A stretch of DNA of 64,000 nt from Lewinellaceae bacterium (GCA_024644235.1 JAHELJ010000019.1:18340-82339); one strand, 5' to 3'. Counted from the stretch's first letter, positions 17,625 to 27,104 are shown. Notes: generated from the letters alone by a model not told the origin. A program made the numbers and translations.

Positions 17625-18725
17625 ATGGAAATGCAGATCAAAGCGCCACTAGACAAAAAGAATCGCCCTATCCTGATTACCGGTCCCTGCAGTGCGGAAA
17701 CCGAAGCACAGGTGATGGCAACAGCCGAACAATTGGCAAATCTGAACATCGAAGTCGATCTATTCAGAGCGGGTATATGGAAACCTCGGACCCGGCCTGA
17801 TAATTTCGAAGGAATAGGATTTGAAGGTTTGCATTGGCTGCGTAAGGTTAAAGACACCTACGGCTTTAGGGTGACTACTGAGGTAGCTAATACCCAGCAC
17901 GTCTTCGAAGCGCTAAAGATCGGTATAGATGTGTTGTGGCTGGGAGCCCGCACCACAGTCAACCCATTTTCGGTGCAGGAAATTGCAGATGCTCTGAAGG
18001 GAGTAGATATACCGGTTTTCATCAAAAATCCTATCAATCCGGATCTAAAACTTTGGATGGGAGCGGTTGAGCGTATATACAAGGCGGGCATTGATCGAAT
18101 CGGTTTAGTACACCGAGGATTTTCACAATATGGACATACCATTTATCGCAACGCACCTCAATGGCAGATTCCGATCGAGCTGAAAAGAATATTTCCGGAT
18201 ATCATGATGATCTGTGATGCCTCGCATATTTGTGGTTCACGGGATCACTTGTTTGAAGTATCACAAACTGCTCTGGATCTTAATTACGACGGGGTGATGC
18301 TCGAGTCACACATCGATCCCGACAACGCCTGGTCAGATGCAAAACAGCAGGTGACTCCTTTCCAGCTTAAGGAAATGATTCTAAGTCGACTTACGGCTCG
18401 AAGTACCGGCCAGGATGATCCCAATTTTCTCAGTAACATAGAGGACCTGAGAGCAAGAATCGACGTGATCGACAAAGAACTGATTCAACAATTAGCCAAT
18501 CGGATGCAGATTGCTGAAATGATCGGTCAATACAAAAAGCAGAATAATATTGCGATTCTGCAGCCTTCCCGATGGAACGAGATCTTTACCAAGGCCATGG
18601 AGCAGGCAGGTCCCCTTGGACTCAGTGAAGAATTTGTGTCAAAAATGTTAAAAGCGATTCACCAGGAGTCGATCTATCATCAGGAGAAAATCATGAGGGC
18701 AGAGTCTAATCAGCAAGTGGAATAA
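17625..18725 (+). CDS. aroF: DAHP synthase fused to chorismate mutase
   Basis: 366 residues in two parts. The N-terminal barrel is a class I beta-type 3-deoxy-7-phosphoheptulonate synthase with ITGPCSAET, FRAGIWKPRTRP and ICDASHICGSRDH. From about residue 268 there is an AroQ-type chorismate mutase helix bundle (EDLRARIDVIDKELIQQLANRM). It thus supplies both the entry step of the shikimate pathway and the prephenate used by pheA and tyrA. In Bacteroidota and Bacillus fusions the mutase domain commonly confers feedback by chorismate or prephenate. The symbol is approximate. Confidence 0.9.
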   Translation: MEMQIKAPLDKKNRPILITGPCSAETEAQVMATAEQLANLNIEVDLFRAGIWKPRTRPDNFEGIGFEGLHWLRKVKDTYGFRVTTEVANTQHVFEALKIGIDVLWLGARTTVNPFSVQEIADALKGVDIPVFIKNPINPDLKLWMGAVERIYKAGIDRIGLVHRGFSQYGHTIYRNAPQWQIPIELKRIFPDIMMICDASHICGSRDHLFEVSQTALDLNYDGVMLESHIDPDNAWSDAKQQVTPFQLKEMILSRLTARSTGQDDPNFLSNIEDLRARIDVIDKELIQQLANRMQIAEMIGQYKKQNNIAILQPSRWNEIFTKAMEQAGPLGLSEEFVSKMLKAIHQESIYHQEKIMRAESNQQVE

Positions 18726-19152
18726 TGGCGCGACTTTTGCATTGTGAAGGTTGTAGTTTATCCCATCTGAATTAGATTTATTCTCGAATAAGACATATTT
18801 TGATATATAGGAGTTACTAGATTGTAAACTCCTATATAGAAGATATTTACATATAGTGGATCTGTAAATATTATTTGCTGGTTTGATTGTTTTTTTTTAC
18901 GAAAAAAATGATCATATTAGCGATCGGGAACACACTTTTTGAGTTTCTAACCTGAGATTTGTTGGCATGTTGATTTTGTGCATTACCTCTGTATCTTTTC
19001 TATTAGGCGCAGCGATTATTTCTGGCACCAGACTGTTGTCTGAGCGCAGAAGGATCTACTAGCAAGTAGTATAGTATCGCTGATAATCTTCTATTTCTTC
19101 ACGGGTGGTCTTTCGCTCCATCCTAACAGCCGTTTGTCGTATTTTTACAATC
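18726..19152 (+). other. Long AT-rich intergenic region with two hairpins and a T-run
   Basis: Two inverted repeats follow each other: TATATAGGAGTT (18804-18815) with AACTCCTATATA (18827-18838), 12 bp, and ATATTTACA (18843-18851) with TGTAAATAT (18863-18871), 9 bp. Each has an 11-nt loop. A run of nine T (18890-18898) lies 19 nt after the second. They may end the aromatic operon or be part of an RNA element. No FMN-riboswitch signature is visible before ribA. A small open frame sits at 18967-19062. Confidence 0.45.
18967..19062 (+). CDS. Possible 31-residue membrane peptide
   Basis: ATG to TAG encodes a short peptide with a hydrophobic N-terminal two-thirds (MLILCITSVSFLLGAAII) followed by a basic tail (SERRRIY), the pattern of a single-span small membrane protein. 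No family recognised and no clear promoter. It may be chance in an AT-rich gap. Confidence 0.22.
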   Translation: MLILCITSVSFLLGAAIISGTRLLSERRRIY

Positions 19153-19734
19153 ATGAAAGCACTTTCGAGGTCGGTAATACCTACCAAGTGGGGCAGATTT
19201 GAGATTGTAGCCTACGGCACAGACCTGAACGATCCTATGCCTCATCTCGCCCTCATTCAACTTCCGGAGGATCAGACCGAGAATGTTCTTGTCAGAATCC
19301 ATTCCGAATGTATGACCGGTGATCTCTTTGGATCAAGCCGATGTGAATGTGGATCACAACTTCGAAGAAGTTTCGAACAGATTGCCGAAAAGGGAGGAAT
19401 CATTGTATATCTGAGACAAGAAGGTCGAGGTATTGGCCTGATCGAAAAACTCAGGGCTTATGAGCTGCAAGATGCCGGCCTCAATACCGTGGAAGCCAAT
19501 ATGGAACTGGGCCACGCACCCGACGAGAGAAGCTTTGATTTAGGGATTAAAATTTTGGAAGATCTGGGAATCACTTCAATCCGCTTACTCACCAACAATC
19601 CCGACAAGATCAAAGCCATTGAAGACTCCTCAATCGAACTGAAGGAGCGAATTCCGCTTATTATCGAAACCACCAAAGACAATCAGGAGTATATGGAGAC
19701 CAAAAAGAACCTTTTGGGACACATGCTCGATTAG
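19153..19734 (+). CDS. ribA: GTP cyclohydrolase II
   Basis: Opens the imidazole ring of GTP in the first step of riboflavin synthesis. The start at ATG 19153 (MKALSRSVIPTKWGRFEIVAYG) fits the family and gives 193 residues; an upstream extension lacks conservation. Zinc-binding cysteines are in CMTGDLFGSSRCECGSQL, and catalytic motifs are YLRQEGRGIGL and the NNPDKIKAI segment. It stands alone without a fused RibB domain. Confidence 0.93.
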   Translation: MKALSRSVIPTKWGRFEIVAYGTDLNDPMPHLALIQLPEDQTENVLVRIHSECMTGDLFGSSRCECGSQLRRSFEQIAEKGGIIVYLRQEGRGIGLIEKLRAYELQDAGLNTVEANMELGHAPDERSFDLGIKILEDLGITSIRLLTNNPDKIKAIEDSSIELKERIPLIIETTKDNQEYMETKKNLLGHMLD

Positions 19735-19958
19735 ACTGTTTCCAACCTCTTGTCTTCCACCTCTGGCATTTTACATTCTTCCTCAGGTTCTTTCCCACAT
19801 ACTGTGCATTCGCCCACTTGGTTCTTTAAGAAAGGGTTATTTGTTGCACAGGTACCTCTGAATTCCTTCCCTGTTACCACCTGCCTGAGGTTGATCAACA
19901 CAAAAGAAAGCCCGAATACGACGAAGACTACCGCCAAAGTTCCCAGAAATGAAGTCAT
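19731..19958 (-). CDS. Small membrane protein with a cysteine cluster (NqrM/DUF539-like)
   Basis: 75 residues: one N-terminal transmembrane helix (about 3-25), then a soluble tail with GTCATNN and GECTVCGKEPEEEC, four cysteines that could bind metal. The layout recalls NqrM, the maturation factor of the Na+-pumping NADH:quinone reductase, but no nqr genes are in the window and the similarity is by pattern only. Its stop overlaps the ribA stop on the other strand. Confidence 0.6.
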   Translation of the reverse strand: MTSFLGTLAVVFVVFGLSFVLINLRQVVTGKEFRGTCATNNPFLKNQVGECTVCGKEPEEECKMPEVEDKRLETV

Positions 19959-20024
19959 TAGATTCCTTTTTATTGCAAACGCGCCAACTAGCCTGTTGGT
20001 TTAAAGCAGTTAGTCATTTAAGAT

Positions 20025-20032
20025 TACATTTG
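20025..20032 (+). promoter_or_regulatory. Candidate mazG promoter -7 box
   Basis: TACATTTG matches the Bacteroidota -7 consensus TAnnTTTG exactly, 24 nt before the mazG ATG. A TTG at 19996-19998 could be the -33 element, although the 26-nt gap is slightly long. Confidence 0.5.
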
Positions 20033-20056
20033 TAAAGGTACGTAATAGATAGGACG

Positions 20057-20821
20057 ATGAAGCGAAAAATGGAGGCCTTTGGACGCCTACTTCAGATAAT
20101 GGACGACTTAAGAGCCCAATGTCCATGGGATCGGAAGCAGACAATGGAAACACTACGCAATCTTACTATAGAAGAGACCTATGAACTGGCTGATGCGATA
20201 CTAGAATCTGACCTGGAAGGGGTGAAGGAAGAAATTGGCGATCTGATGTTGCACATGATCTTCTATGCAAAGATTGCCGAGGAAAAGGGAGCTTTTGATA
20301 TAGCTGATGCCCTGAATATGGAGAGTGAGAAGTTGATCAAGCGTCACCCCCATATTTATGGGGATCTAAAGGTAGATGGCGAGGAAGAAGTAAAAAGGAA
20401 CTGGGAGCAGATAAAACTAACCGAGGGAAAAAAATCAGTATTGGCGGGAGTTCCTGAATCGCTTCCCTCGCTGGTGAAAGCATACCGGATGCAAGAAAAA
20501 ACAAAGCAGGTCGGATTTGAGTGGAGGACCAGTGGAGAAGTTTGGGACAAGGTAGTGGAGGAATTGGAAGAATGCCGGCTTGCATTGATTGATAAACATT
20601 CAAGCCAGGAGGAGCGTGAGCTGGAATTTGGCGACCTTCTCTTTTCACTGATAAACTTTGCCCGGTATCATGGAATAGAAGCTGAGTCTGCTCTAGCCAG
20701 AGTCAATAGTAAATTCAAAAAGCGATTTGAATATATCGAATCCAAAGCACCTAAGGCCCTGGATGCCATGACATTAGAAGAGATGGATCTCCTTTGGGAA
20801 GAGTCTAAATCCAAATCCTGA
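20057..20821 (+). CDS. mazG: Nucleoside triphosphate pyrophosphohydrolase
   Basis: 254 residues with two MazG modules. The first has CPWDRKQTMETLRNLTIEETYELADAI and the EEIGDLMLHMIFYAKIAEE metal-binding helix. The second has EELEECRLAL and EFGDLLFSLINFARY. It hydrolyses (d)NTPs to monophosphates and pyrophosphate, a house-cleaning role. It has its own candidate promoter. Confidence 0.92.
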   Translation: MKRKMEAFGRLLQIMDDLRAQCPWDRKQTMETLRNLTIEETYELADAILESDLEGVKEEIGDLMLHMIFYAKIAEEKGAFDIADALNMESEKLIKRHPHIYGDLKVDGEEEVKRNWEQIKLTEGKKSVLAGVPESLPSLVKAYRMQEKTKQVGFEWRTSGEVWDKVVEELEECRLALIDKHSSQEERELEFGDLLFSLINFARYHGIEAESALARVNSKFKKRFEYIESKAPKALDAMTLEEMDLLWEESKSKS

Positions 20822-20872
20822 GCCGATAAAAGGCTCTAGCAAACAGTGCCTTACGCAAGTAGAATAATTTGC

Positions 20873-20880
20873 TATCTTTG
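20873..20880 (+). promoter_or_regulatory. rpsO promoter -7 box
   Basis: TATCTTTG followed by C is a perfect match to the Bacteroidota -7 consensus TAnnTTTG. It lies 47 nt upstream of the rpsO ATG, placing the start of transcription near 20887 and leaving about 40 nt of 5' untranslated RNA. The -33 element is weak (TTAC near 20851). Confidence 0.6.
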
Positions 20881-20927
20881 CGCCGCTATAACTGATTTTA
20901 GTAATCACTAATGGTAAACAAATAACT

Positions 20928-21203
20928 ATGTCTGTTTATTTAGGCAAAGAGAAAGTTCAAGAGATCTTTAAGCAATATGGCGGCTCGGAGAAAAATACGG
21001 GATCCGTCGAAGGGCAAATTGCTCTATTTACCTTTCGCATTTCGAGCTTATCCGAGCATCTAATGGCGAACAAAAAGGACCATTCCTGCCGAAGAACCCT
21101 TTTATCATTGGTTGGTAAGCGCAAACGCCTATTGAAATATCTTGCTGAAAAAGATATTACGAAATACCGGGAATTGATTGAGCAATTGGGTATTCGTAAA
21201 TAA
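20928..21203 (+). CDS. rpsO: 30S ribosomal protein S15
   Basis: 91 residues, the usual length. S15 binds 16S rRNA at the central-domain three-way junction. Visible motifs are GSVEGQIALFTFRISSLSEHL, HSCRRTLLSLVGKRKRLLKYL and the C-terminal YRELIEQLGIRK. The rpsO-pnp order is the widely conserved one; pnp begins 136 nt downstream. Confidence 0.96.
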   Translation: MSVYLGKEKVQEIFKQYGGSEKNTGSVEGQIALFTFRISSLSEHLMANKKDHSCRRTLLSLVGKRKRLLKYLAEKDITKYRELIEQLGIRK

Positions 21204-21290
21204 AATCCTTTGGCCTCGTCTACAGGATCCGGTCTGCCTTCGACACCCAAAATATTCGGGAGCAGATCTGGAACCAGCCAAGATTACTGC

Positions 21291-21323
21291 TTGATGTTCG
21301 CTTTATTAATCATGTTACATCTG
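21291..21323 (+). promoter_or_regulatory. Candidate pnp promoter
   Basis: TTG (21291-21293) and TACATCTG (21316-21323), 22 nt apart, match the Bacteroidota pattern with one mismatch in the -7 box. Transcription would start about 10 nt before the pnp ATG, separate from rpsO. Confidence 0.4.
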
Positions 21324-21339
21324 AATAATTAAACAACAA

Positions 21340-23490
21340 ATGGGTAAACAAACTCCTCTATCAGTTTCTTTCAATCTCCCAGATGGGCGAGAAGTCACTT
21401 TGGAAACTGGAAAACTGGCCACCCAGGCCGATGGCTCCGTAGTATTGAAAATGGGCAAGACAATGCTGATCGCAACGGTTGTCTCTAATAAGGAACCGAG
21501 AGAAGGAGCGACCTTCTTTCCACTTTCAGTAGACTATCAGGAAAAATTTGCATCTATCGGTCGAATTCCTGGCAACTTTTTTAGAAGAGAAGCCAGATTG
21601 AACGACTATGAAGTTCTGATCTGTCGACTGGTAGATCGAGCTATTCGGCCTCTTTTTCCGGATGGCTACCGTCATGAGACACAGGTCATCATCAATTTGA
21701 TTTCTGCTGATAAGGATGTCATGCCTGATGCCCTGGCTGCTCTGACTGCCTCGGCTGCTCTTGCTGTTTCGGATATTGTTTTTGATGGACCAATTTCTGA
21801 AGTGCGGGTTGCCCGCATCAATGGTGAATTTGTCATTAATCCTGGTAGAGAGGCCTTGAATGAGGCCGATGTCAATGTAATCGTCGCCGCCACGGAGAAA
21901 AATGTCATGATGGTCGAAGGTGAATCAAAGGAATGCTCTGAAGCAGACCTGATTGAAGCCATCAAGATTGGGCATGAGGCCATTAAAGTGCAAATCAAGG
22001 CTCAATTGGATCTGGCTCAACTGGTTGGCGAGAAAGCTACCAAGAAAAGAGAACTTCCAGAAGTCGTAGAAGACAAAGAAATAAAGCAAATTGTTTCAGA
22101 TTTTGCGAAGGATAAGATATATCAAGTTGCCAAGGCCAGTCTGGACAAAAAGTCACGGAAAGATCAATTTAGTGAGATTGAGGAGCAACTGATCGAAGCA
22201 CTAACACAAGAGAGGGGAGAAGAGTGGATCGAAGAAAATGATGCCGCAGCCGGCGAAGCGTTTAGCGACCTAAAGAAAGAGGTCATCCGCGAGATGGTGT
22301 TGAGTGAAAGTGTTCGTCTTGACGGGCGCAAATTGGATGAAGTCCGGCCGATCTGGTGTGAGGTAGATTATTTGCCTGCTGCACATGGTTCAGCAGTATT
22401 CAATCGAGGTGAAACCCAGTCATTGACTTCATTGACATTGGGCTCGAAAATCGATGAGGGCATGGTTGATACCGCACTAGACATGTCTTATTCAAACTTC
22501 ATCCTGCATTACAATTTTCCCGCATTCTCCGTTGGAGAAGTTCGACCCATGAGAGGTCCGGGCAGACGAGAAGTCGGACATGCCAACCTTGCGGCACGGT
22601 CGCTCAAATCGGTCCTCCCTGACGAGCAATCCCACACGATAAGAATCGTTTCAGATATTCTTGAGTCAAACGGATCCTCTTCTATGGCGACAGTATGTGC
22701 TGCTTCGCTCGCTTTGATGGATTCCGGTATTCAAATTAAAGCGCCCATCTCGGGTATTGCCATGGGATTGATCGCCGATGGAGATCGTACCGCTATCTTA
22801 TCCGACATACTGGGTGATGAAGATGCCTTGGGCGATATGGATTTTAAAGTGACAGGAACCGCCAAGGGAATCTGTGCTTGCCAGATGGATATTAAAGTGG
22901 ACGGAATGCCCTACGAGGTTCTTGAAAAGGCCTTAGAACAAGCCCGCCAAGGTCGTCTGCACATACTTAATGAGATGAACAAAGTATTAGCAGAACCTCG
23001 TGAAGATCTGAAACCACATGCACCTCGAGTTCAAAAAATTGAGATCGATAAATCTCAGATTGGTGCAGTCATTGGACCTGGTGGCAAGGTCATCCAGGAA
23101 CTGCAGGAACGTACCGGCACGGTGATCGCCATCGAGGAGGTGGGTGACAAAGGACATGTCTTTATCTCAAGTAGTGATAAACAAGGAATCGAGGCCGCTC
23201 TAAGTAAAATTAGGGATATAACCTTCGTACCTGAAGTTGGAGGTGTTTATCCTGCTGTGGTGAAAACCCTGGCACCTTATGGCGTTTTTGTTGAGTTCAA
23301 AGGTAAAAGCGGACTCCTTCACATTTCTGAAATTTCACATTCGAGAATCAACAAAGTAGAGGATGTGTTTAAGGAGGGTGATGAGCTCAAAGTCAAATTA
23401 ATAGGTATAGACAAAAAGACCGGCAAAATGAGGCTTTCACGCAAGGCTTTGATGCCAAGACCGGACAGATCTGAGGTACGGGACGCCTAG
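21340..23490 (+). CDS. pnp: Polyribonucleotide nucleotidyltransferase
   Basis: Phosphorolytic 3'-5' exoribonuclease working as a trimer in RNA turnover. 716 residues: two RNase PH domains (about 10-150 and 320-530) joined by a helical linker, the active-site stretch MRGPGRREVGHANLAARSLK in the second, a KH domain with IGAVIGPGGKVIQELQ (about 570-630), and a C-terminal S1 domain (VYPAVVKTLAPYGVFVEF). Length and order are standard. Confidence 0.96.
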   Translation: MGKQTPLSVSFNLPDGREVTLETGKLATQADGSVVLKMGKTMLIATVVSNKEPREGATFFPLSVDYQEKFASIGRIPGNFFRREARLNDYEVLICRLVDRAIRPLFPDGYRHETQVIINLISADKDVMPDALAALTASAALAVSDIVFDGPISEVRVARINGEFVINPGREALNEADVNVIVAATEKNVMMVEGESKECSEADLIEAIKIGHEAIKVQIKAQLDLAQLVGEKATKKRELPEVVEDKEIKQIVSDFAKDKIYQVAKASLDKKSRKDQFSEIEEQLIEALTQERGEEWIEENDAAAGEAFSDLKKEVIREMVLSESVRLDGRKLDEVRPIWCEVDYLPAAHGSAVFNRGETQSLTSLTLGSKIDEGMVDTALDMSYSNFILHYNFPAFSVGEVRPMRGPGRREVGHANLAARSLKSVLPDEQSHTIRIVSDILESNGSSSMATVCAASLALMDSGIQIKAPISGIAMGLIADGDRTAILSDILGDEDALGDMDFKVTGTAKGICACQMDIKVDGMPYEVLEKALEQARQGRLHILNEMNKVLAEPREDLKPHAPRVQKIEIDKSQIGAVIGPGGKVIQELQERTGTVIAIEEVGDKGHVFISSSDKQGIEAALSKIRDITFVPEVGGVYPAVVKTLAPYGVFVEFKGKSGLLHISEISHSRINKVEDVFKEGDELKVKLIGIDKKTGKMRLSRKALMPRPDRSEVRDA

Positions 23491-23675
23491 TCCAGCTGTA
23501 TTTTTCCATTCTATTCACTCCTACCTCGGTTGACTCAACATTGGGGTCTTATTGTGCGTTATTTACGCAGTGGGAAACTTTTTTAGCTTAATTGTTGTCT
23601 TTTACTTTGAAAAGACCTATACAAAATAGCCTCGAATAAGTCAACCCCGAATAGAAAAATACCGAAACAATCGCT

Positions 23676-24545
23676 ATGAGGCAGCTGAAGATTACCAATA
23701 AGATCACCAACCGTGAAAGCCTGGCTCTTGACAAGTATTTGAATGATATTTCCAAAATTCCTTTGCTATCCGCCGATGACGAGACCGTGCTGGCTCAGCG
23801 TATTCGAGCCGGTGATACTGAAGCTCTTGAGATCCTAACCAAATCAAATCTTCGTTTCGTGGTTTCGGTGGCGAAACAGTACCAAAATCAAGGACTTTCC
23901 CTCAGCGATCTGATCAATGAAGGTAATCTTGGCCTGATGAAGGCCGCCAAGCGTTTTGACGAAACCAAAGGCTTTAAATTTATTTCTTACGCAGTCTGGT
24001 GGATCAGACAATCGATTTTGCAAGCCATCGTGGAATATTCCCGAATGGTCAGATTGCCATTGAACAAAGTTGGCCAATACAACAAGGTGAACGAAGCAAT
24101 CACTTATTTCACTCAGGAGTTTGAGCGGGAGCCTACCAACGAGGAGTTGGCTGACTTGTTGGACATGACAGCACACGAAGTTAATACCGTGTTGAAAGGA
24201 AGTGTTCGTCATCTTTCGGTAGATGCGCCCATCAATGACAATGACGATAATTCGACGTTGCTTGACTTGATTTCCCTGGATGATAATCTCAGTCCGGATC
24301 TCAAGCTTATGGAGGAATCTTTGAAACGCGAATTGGTCAGTGGTTTATCCATCTTATCTCCGCGAGAGGTAGAAGTACTTACAGACTATTATGGATTGAA
24401 TGGTAAGAATCCGATGACTCTGGAAGAGATCGGAGAACTTTATGGGCTTACCAGGGAGCGGGTAAGACAAATCAAGGAAAGGGCTTTGCGACGATTGAGA
24501 CGATCGTACAACCGAAATGCCCTTAAATCTTATTTAGGAAGTTAA
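23676..24545 (+). CDS. rpoD: Primary RNA polymerase sigma factor (short Bacteroidota form)
   Basis: 289 residues, lacking region 1.1 and the long non-conserved insert of E. coli sigma70, as is usual in Bacteroidota. Region 1.2 ([18 protein letters not shown]), region 2 ([36 protein letters not shown]), region 3 and region 4 with its helix-turn-helix ([19 protein letters not shown]) are present. It should direct transcription from TAnnTTTG-type promoters like those noted here. Confidence 0.95.
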   Translation: MRQLKITNKITNRESLALDKYLNDISKIPLLSADDETVLAQRIRAGDTEALEILTKSNLRFVVSVAKQYQNQGLSLSDLINEGNLGLMKAAKRFDETKGFKFISYAVWWIRQSILQAIVEYSRMVRLPLNKVGQYNKVNEAITYFTQEFEREPTNEELADLLDMTAHEVNTVLKGSVRHLSVDAPINDNDDNSTLLDLISLDDNLSPDLKLMEESLKRELVSGLSILSPREVEVLTDYYGLNGKNPMTLEEIGELYGLTRERVRQIKERALRRLRRSYNRNALKSYLGS

Positions 24546-25207
24546 CTGCTGCTGCGAGTAAGGAAGTTGATTACTTCGTAGATACCTAGCACCATAAAGA
24601 GGACTTGCTGTCTCTCATCCATTTTCTCATCTATTTCAAACGCCCTGGGATTTACATTGGGCTTCGAATCAGGAAGCACTACCGCTCCCATCTCAATATC
24701 GTCCAGCGTAATTGGTCTGCGATAGGTCTGCGATCGATCAATTCTGCCAAACACTTCGCCTCGCTCTGGATGATGTAAGGTGCCATCCGGCTCGATTGTT
24801 CCCAGAAATGATTCATTCACAAAGACTTGGGTGGCCTTTGACCGGATTCGATAGACCATCTCGTATTTGGCTGTCTGGGCGAAAATGATTGCATTCCGTT
24901 TGGATGCCGGATATTCTTTGTAGTTGTAAAACAGCATGGGCTCGTGATAGATGCTTTGAATTATCCCCTCAAAAGAACGACCGAATCCCCGCCTGCTAAC
25001 CTGATTGCTCTGCGCGAGAGAAAAAAGCTCCATTTCTTCAAGATTCCAGGGCACCAGTTGATCTTTCCACTTGGCAGCCTGCTCCCTGAACTTATTTACA
25101 TCAGTATTTACCTTCTTACTACCAGGCTTTATTCCCAGAAACATCTTATTCATCAGGTAAACTACCATGATAAACATGACTATACTGATTAAGCTCACAA
25201 ATGGCAT
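24542..25207 (-). CDS. Membrane-anchored protein of unknown function
   Basis: 221 residues, with an N-terminal transmembrane helix (about 3-24) and a second hydrophobic stretch at the very C-terminus ([15 protein letters not shown]). The middle is a soluble domain with several Tyr-rich strands. No family recognised. It converges with rpoD, overlapping by 4 nt, and diverges from the gene at 25380. Confidence 0.75.
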   Translation of the reverse strand: MPFVSLISIVMFIMVVYLMNKMFLGIKPGSKKVNTDVNKFREQAAKWKDQLVPWNLEEMELFSLAQSNQVSRRGFGRSFEGIIQSIYHEPMLFYNYKEYPASKRNAIIFAQTAKYEMVYRIRSKATQVFVNESFLGTIEPDGTLHHPERGEVFGRIDRSQTYRRPITLDDIEMGAVVLPDSKPNVNPRAFEIDEKMDERQQVLFMVLGIYEVINFLTRSSS

Positions 25208-25343
25208 CTTTTATCCTTCAAATAAGATCGCCGCAAAGATAACAATTGTTATGCTCGCTAATGCCGGTGAAAAAGTGAAGACTGTCACTCGCCTTCATTT
25301 GAAAAAAGCTTGCGGATATGACCTAATAAGAACATTTATCGAT

Positions 25344-25351
25344 TATTTTTG
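25344..25351 (+). promoter_or_regulatory. Candidate -7 box for the gene at 25380
   Basis: TATTTTTG is a perfect TAnnTTTG match, 28 nt before the ATG at 25380. It argues for that start over the longer upstream reading. No well-spaced TTG was found. Confidence 0.4.
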
Positions 25352-25379
25352 TTCGATTGCCTGTGAAAAGTTCATTCGT

Positions 25380-25817
25380 ATGAGCGTATTGGATAAAGCT
25401 TGCCTGATTATTTATCGCTTTGCTGAAAAGGGATTGGAGATTTTCCTTCTCAACGATCCTGACGATGACAATCCTGTCTGGGCAATTCCCAATAGCGATA
25501 TACCAAAGTCATCTAATCAACTTACCGAGCGCGACACCCATTTGATAGAGCTGGATCCCATTGAGACAGAAGATGGTCGAACCTGCCGGGCTGTAGCTAT
25601 AGAAGGTGACTGGCATGATATTCCATCAATGAGGACTCTGGTCAAACAAGATGTCAGCTACTTAAAAGACAAGGTGAAAGAGGTGATCCCCGAATTGGAG
25701 CAGGGTACTTTCGTGGCCGTAAAAGAAGCCTTCAAAAAAGTGTTGCCTCATGAATATGCCATGTTGAAGGAGTTGAAAGAGATTCTCACCGATCGCAATC
25801 TGGTGAAGAACCTGTAG
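25380..25817 (+). CDS. Protein of unknown function with a NUDIX-like N-terminal pattern
   Basis: 145 residues from ATG 25380. The open frame extends upstream to 25167, but the extension overlaps the divergent gene and lacks protein-like composition. The opening (LDKACLIIYRFAEKGLEIFLLND) resembles the first strands of NUDIX domains. The catalytic NUDIX box (GxxxxxExxxxxxxREUxEExGU) is not visible, so hydrolase activity is not claimed. The C-terminus is helical and Lys/Glu-rich. Confidence 0.65.
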   Translation: MSVLDKACLIIYRFAEKGLEIFLLNDPDDDNPVWAIPNSDIPKSSNQLTERDTHLIELDPIETEDGRTCRAVAIEGDWHDIPSMRTLVKQDVSYLKDKVKEVIPELEQGTFVAVKEAFKKVLPHEYAMLKELKEILTDRNLVKNL

Positions 25818-25910
25818 AAGACCTATCTCCCGGCAACTATCTCAAGCGAACATATCCGATCTTTCGTGCTGGATTTGTACCTTCCTTTTTCAATCCAATA
25901 GACCTGACTT

Positions 25911-27104
25911 ATGAAAGGAATCGCCATGCTCGGATCGGGCTTCATCTCAGATTTTTATGCGAATGCCATACTCTCCAAACGACACCCGGAAAGCATAGCA
26001 GTGGTGCAGTCTCGAACTCTGGAGAAAGCTCAGGCTTTCGCCAAGAAATTTGGCATATCTGTGGCAACAGATAGTATTCAGGAAGCGGTGTCTAATGAAA
26101 ACATAGATGTAGTAATCATCGGTTTGCCTAATCACCAGCATGAAGAAGCAGTCCAAGCTGCCGCCGAAGCTGGCAAAGCCGTACTCTGTACTAAACCCCT
26201 GGGACGGAATGCCGAAGAAGCCCTAAGAATGCTGAAAATAGTTGAGGAAGCAGGTGTCTTTCACGGATATCTGGAAGATCTGGTGTACACTCCTAAAGCG
26301 CTCAAGACAGTGGAAACTATTAAGGCTGGGGCAATGGGAAGAATACTATGGACAAGGTCAAGAGAAACTCATCCCGGTCCTCACAGCGACTGGTTTTGGA
26401 ATAAGGAACTAGCAGGTGGAGGTGCAATCGTAGATCTCGCTTGCCATTGCATCGAATTGGGCCGCAATTACATTGGCAAGGACGAAAAACCCCTTGAAGT
26501 CTTTTGCTGGGCAGACACCCAGGTAAAACCAATAGATGCAGAAGATCACGCTATTGGCTTGATTAAATATGGAAGTGGAGCCATCAGTCAATTTGAAGTT
26601 AGCTGGGCGTTTAGGGGAGGTCTTGACCTTAGGGATGAGGTAATGGGCACTGAGGGCACCGTCTGGATCAATCACTTTCTGCGCACTGGCTTTGAAATGT
26701 TCACGGCGCCCGGTAGCAGCGGATACGTGGCAGAGAAAGCCGAATCTGATTCCGGATGGATTTTTCCCGTGGGAGATGAATTGCAGGAACTCGGATACAA
26801 CCACATGTTTGTGGACATGTTCAACGCCATAGACAATGGTACTGCCCCACTGGAGACTTTCTATGATGGGTATATAGTAAATGCCGTTATGGATGCAGCA
26901 TACCGTTCGGCAGAATCCGGAAGGTGGGAGCCGGTGAAGCTTGATGTTTGGCGGGGTAAGCAGCCAGGAGAAGGTAAGGCAGGAAAGCAGATAGATTATG
27001 ACGAGCACCATATTCTTATCAAAGAAGAACTGCTGCCCAACGGAGTAAAGAAGGTGATTTTGAAAGAGAAAGCCACTGGAAGGATATTACAGAAAACGAT
27101 CTAA
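25911..27104 (+). CDS. Gfo/Idh/MocA family oxidoreductase
   Basis: 397 residues. The N-terminal NAD(P)-binding Rossmann domain has GIAMLGSGFISDFYA and the CTKPLGRNAEEA stretch that stands for the family's EKP motif. The C-terminal alpha/beta domain has a GGAIVDLACHCIEL segment typical of sugar and inositol dehydrogenases. No signal peptide is seen. It is followed after 9 nt by an MFS transporter, so the pair probably imports and oxidises a sugar, polyol or nucleoside-derived compound. Confidence 0.87.
   Translation: MKGIAMLGSGFISDFYANAILSKRHPESIAVVQSRTLEKAQAFAKKFGISVATDSIQEAVSNENIDVVIIGLPNHQHEEAVQAAAEAGKAVLCTKPLGRNAEEALRMLKIVEEAGVFHGYLEDLVYTPKALKTVETIKAGAMGRILWTRSRETHPGPHSDWFWNKELAGGGAIVDLACHCIELGRNYIGKDEKPLEVFCWADTQVKPIDAEDHAIGLIKYGSGAISQFEVSWAFRGGLDLRDEVMGTEGTVWINHFLRTGFEMFTAPGSSGYVAEKAESDSGWIFPVGDELQELGYNHMFVDMFNAIDNGTAPLETFYDGYIVNAVMDAAYRSAESGRWEPVKLDVWRGKQPGEGKAGKQIDYDEHHILIKEELLPNGVKKVILKEKATGRILQKTI

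Noticed and set aside
25167..25379. N-terminal extension of the gene at 25380
   Set aside because: It overlaps the start of the divergent gene, has unlikely composition, and a perfect -7 box lies at 25344-25351 inside it.
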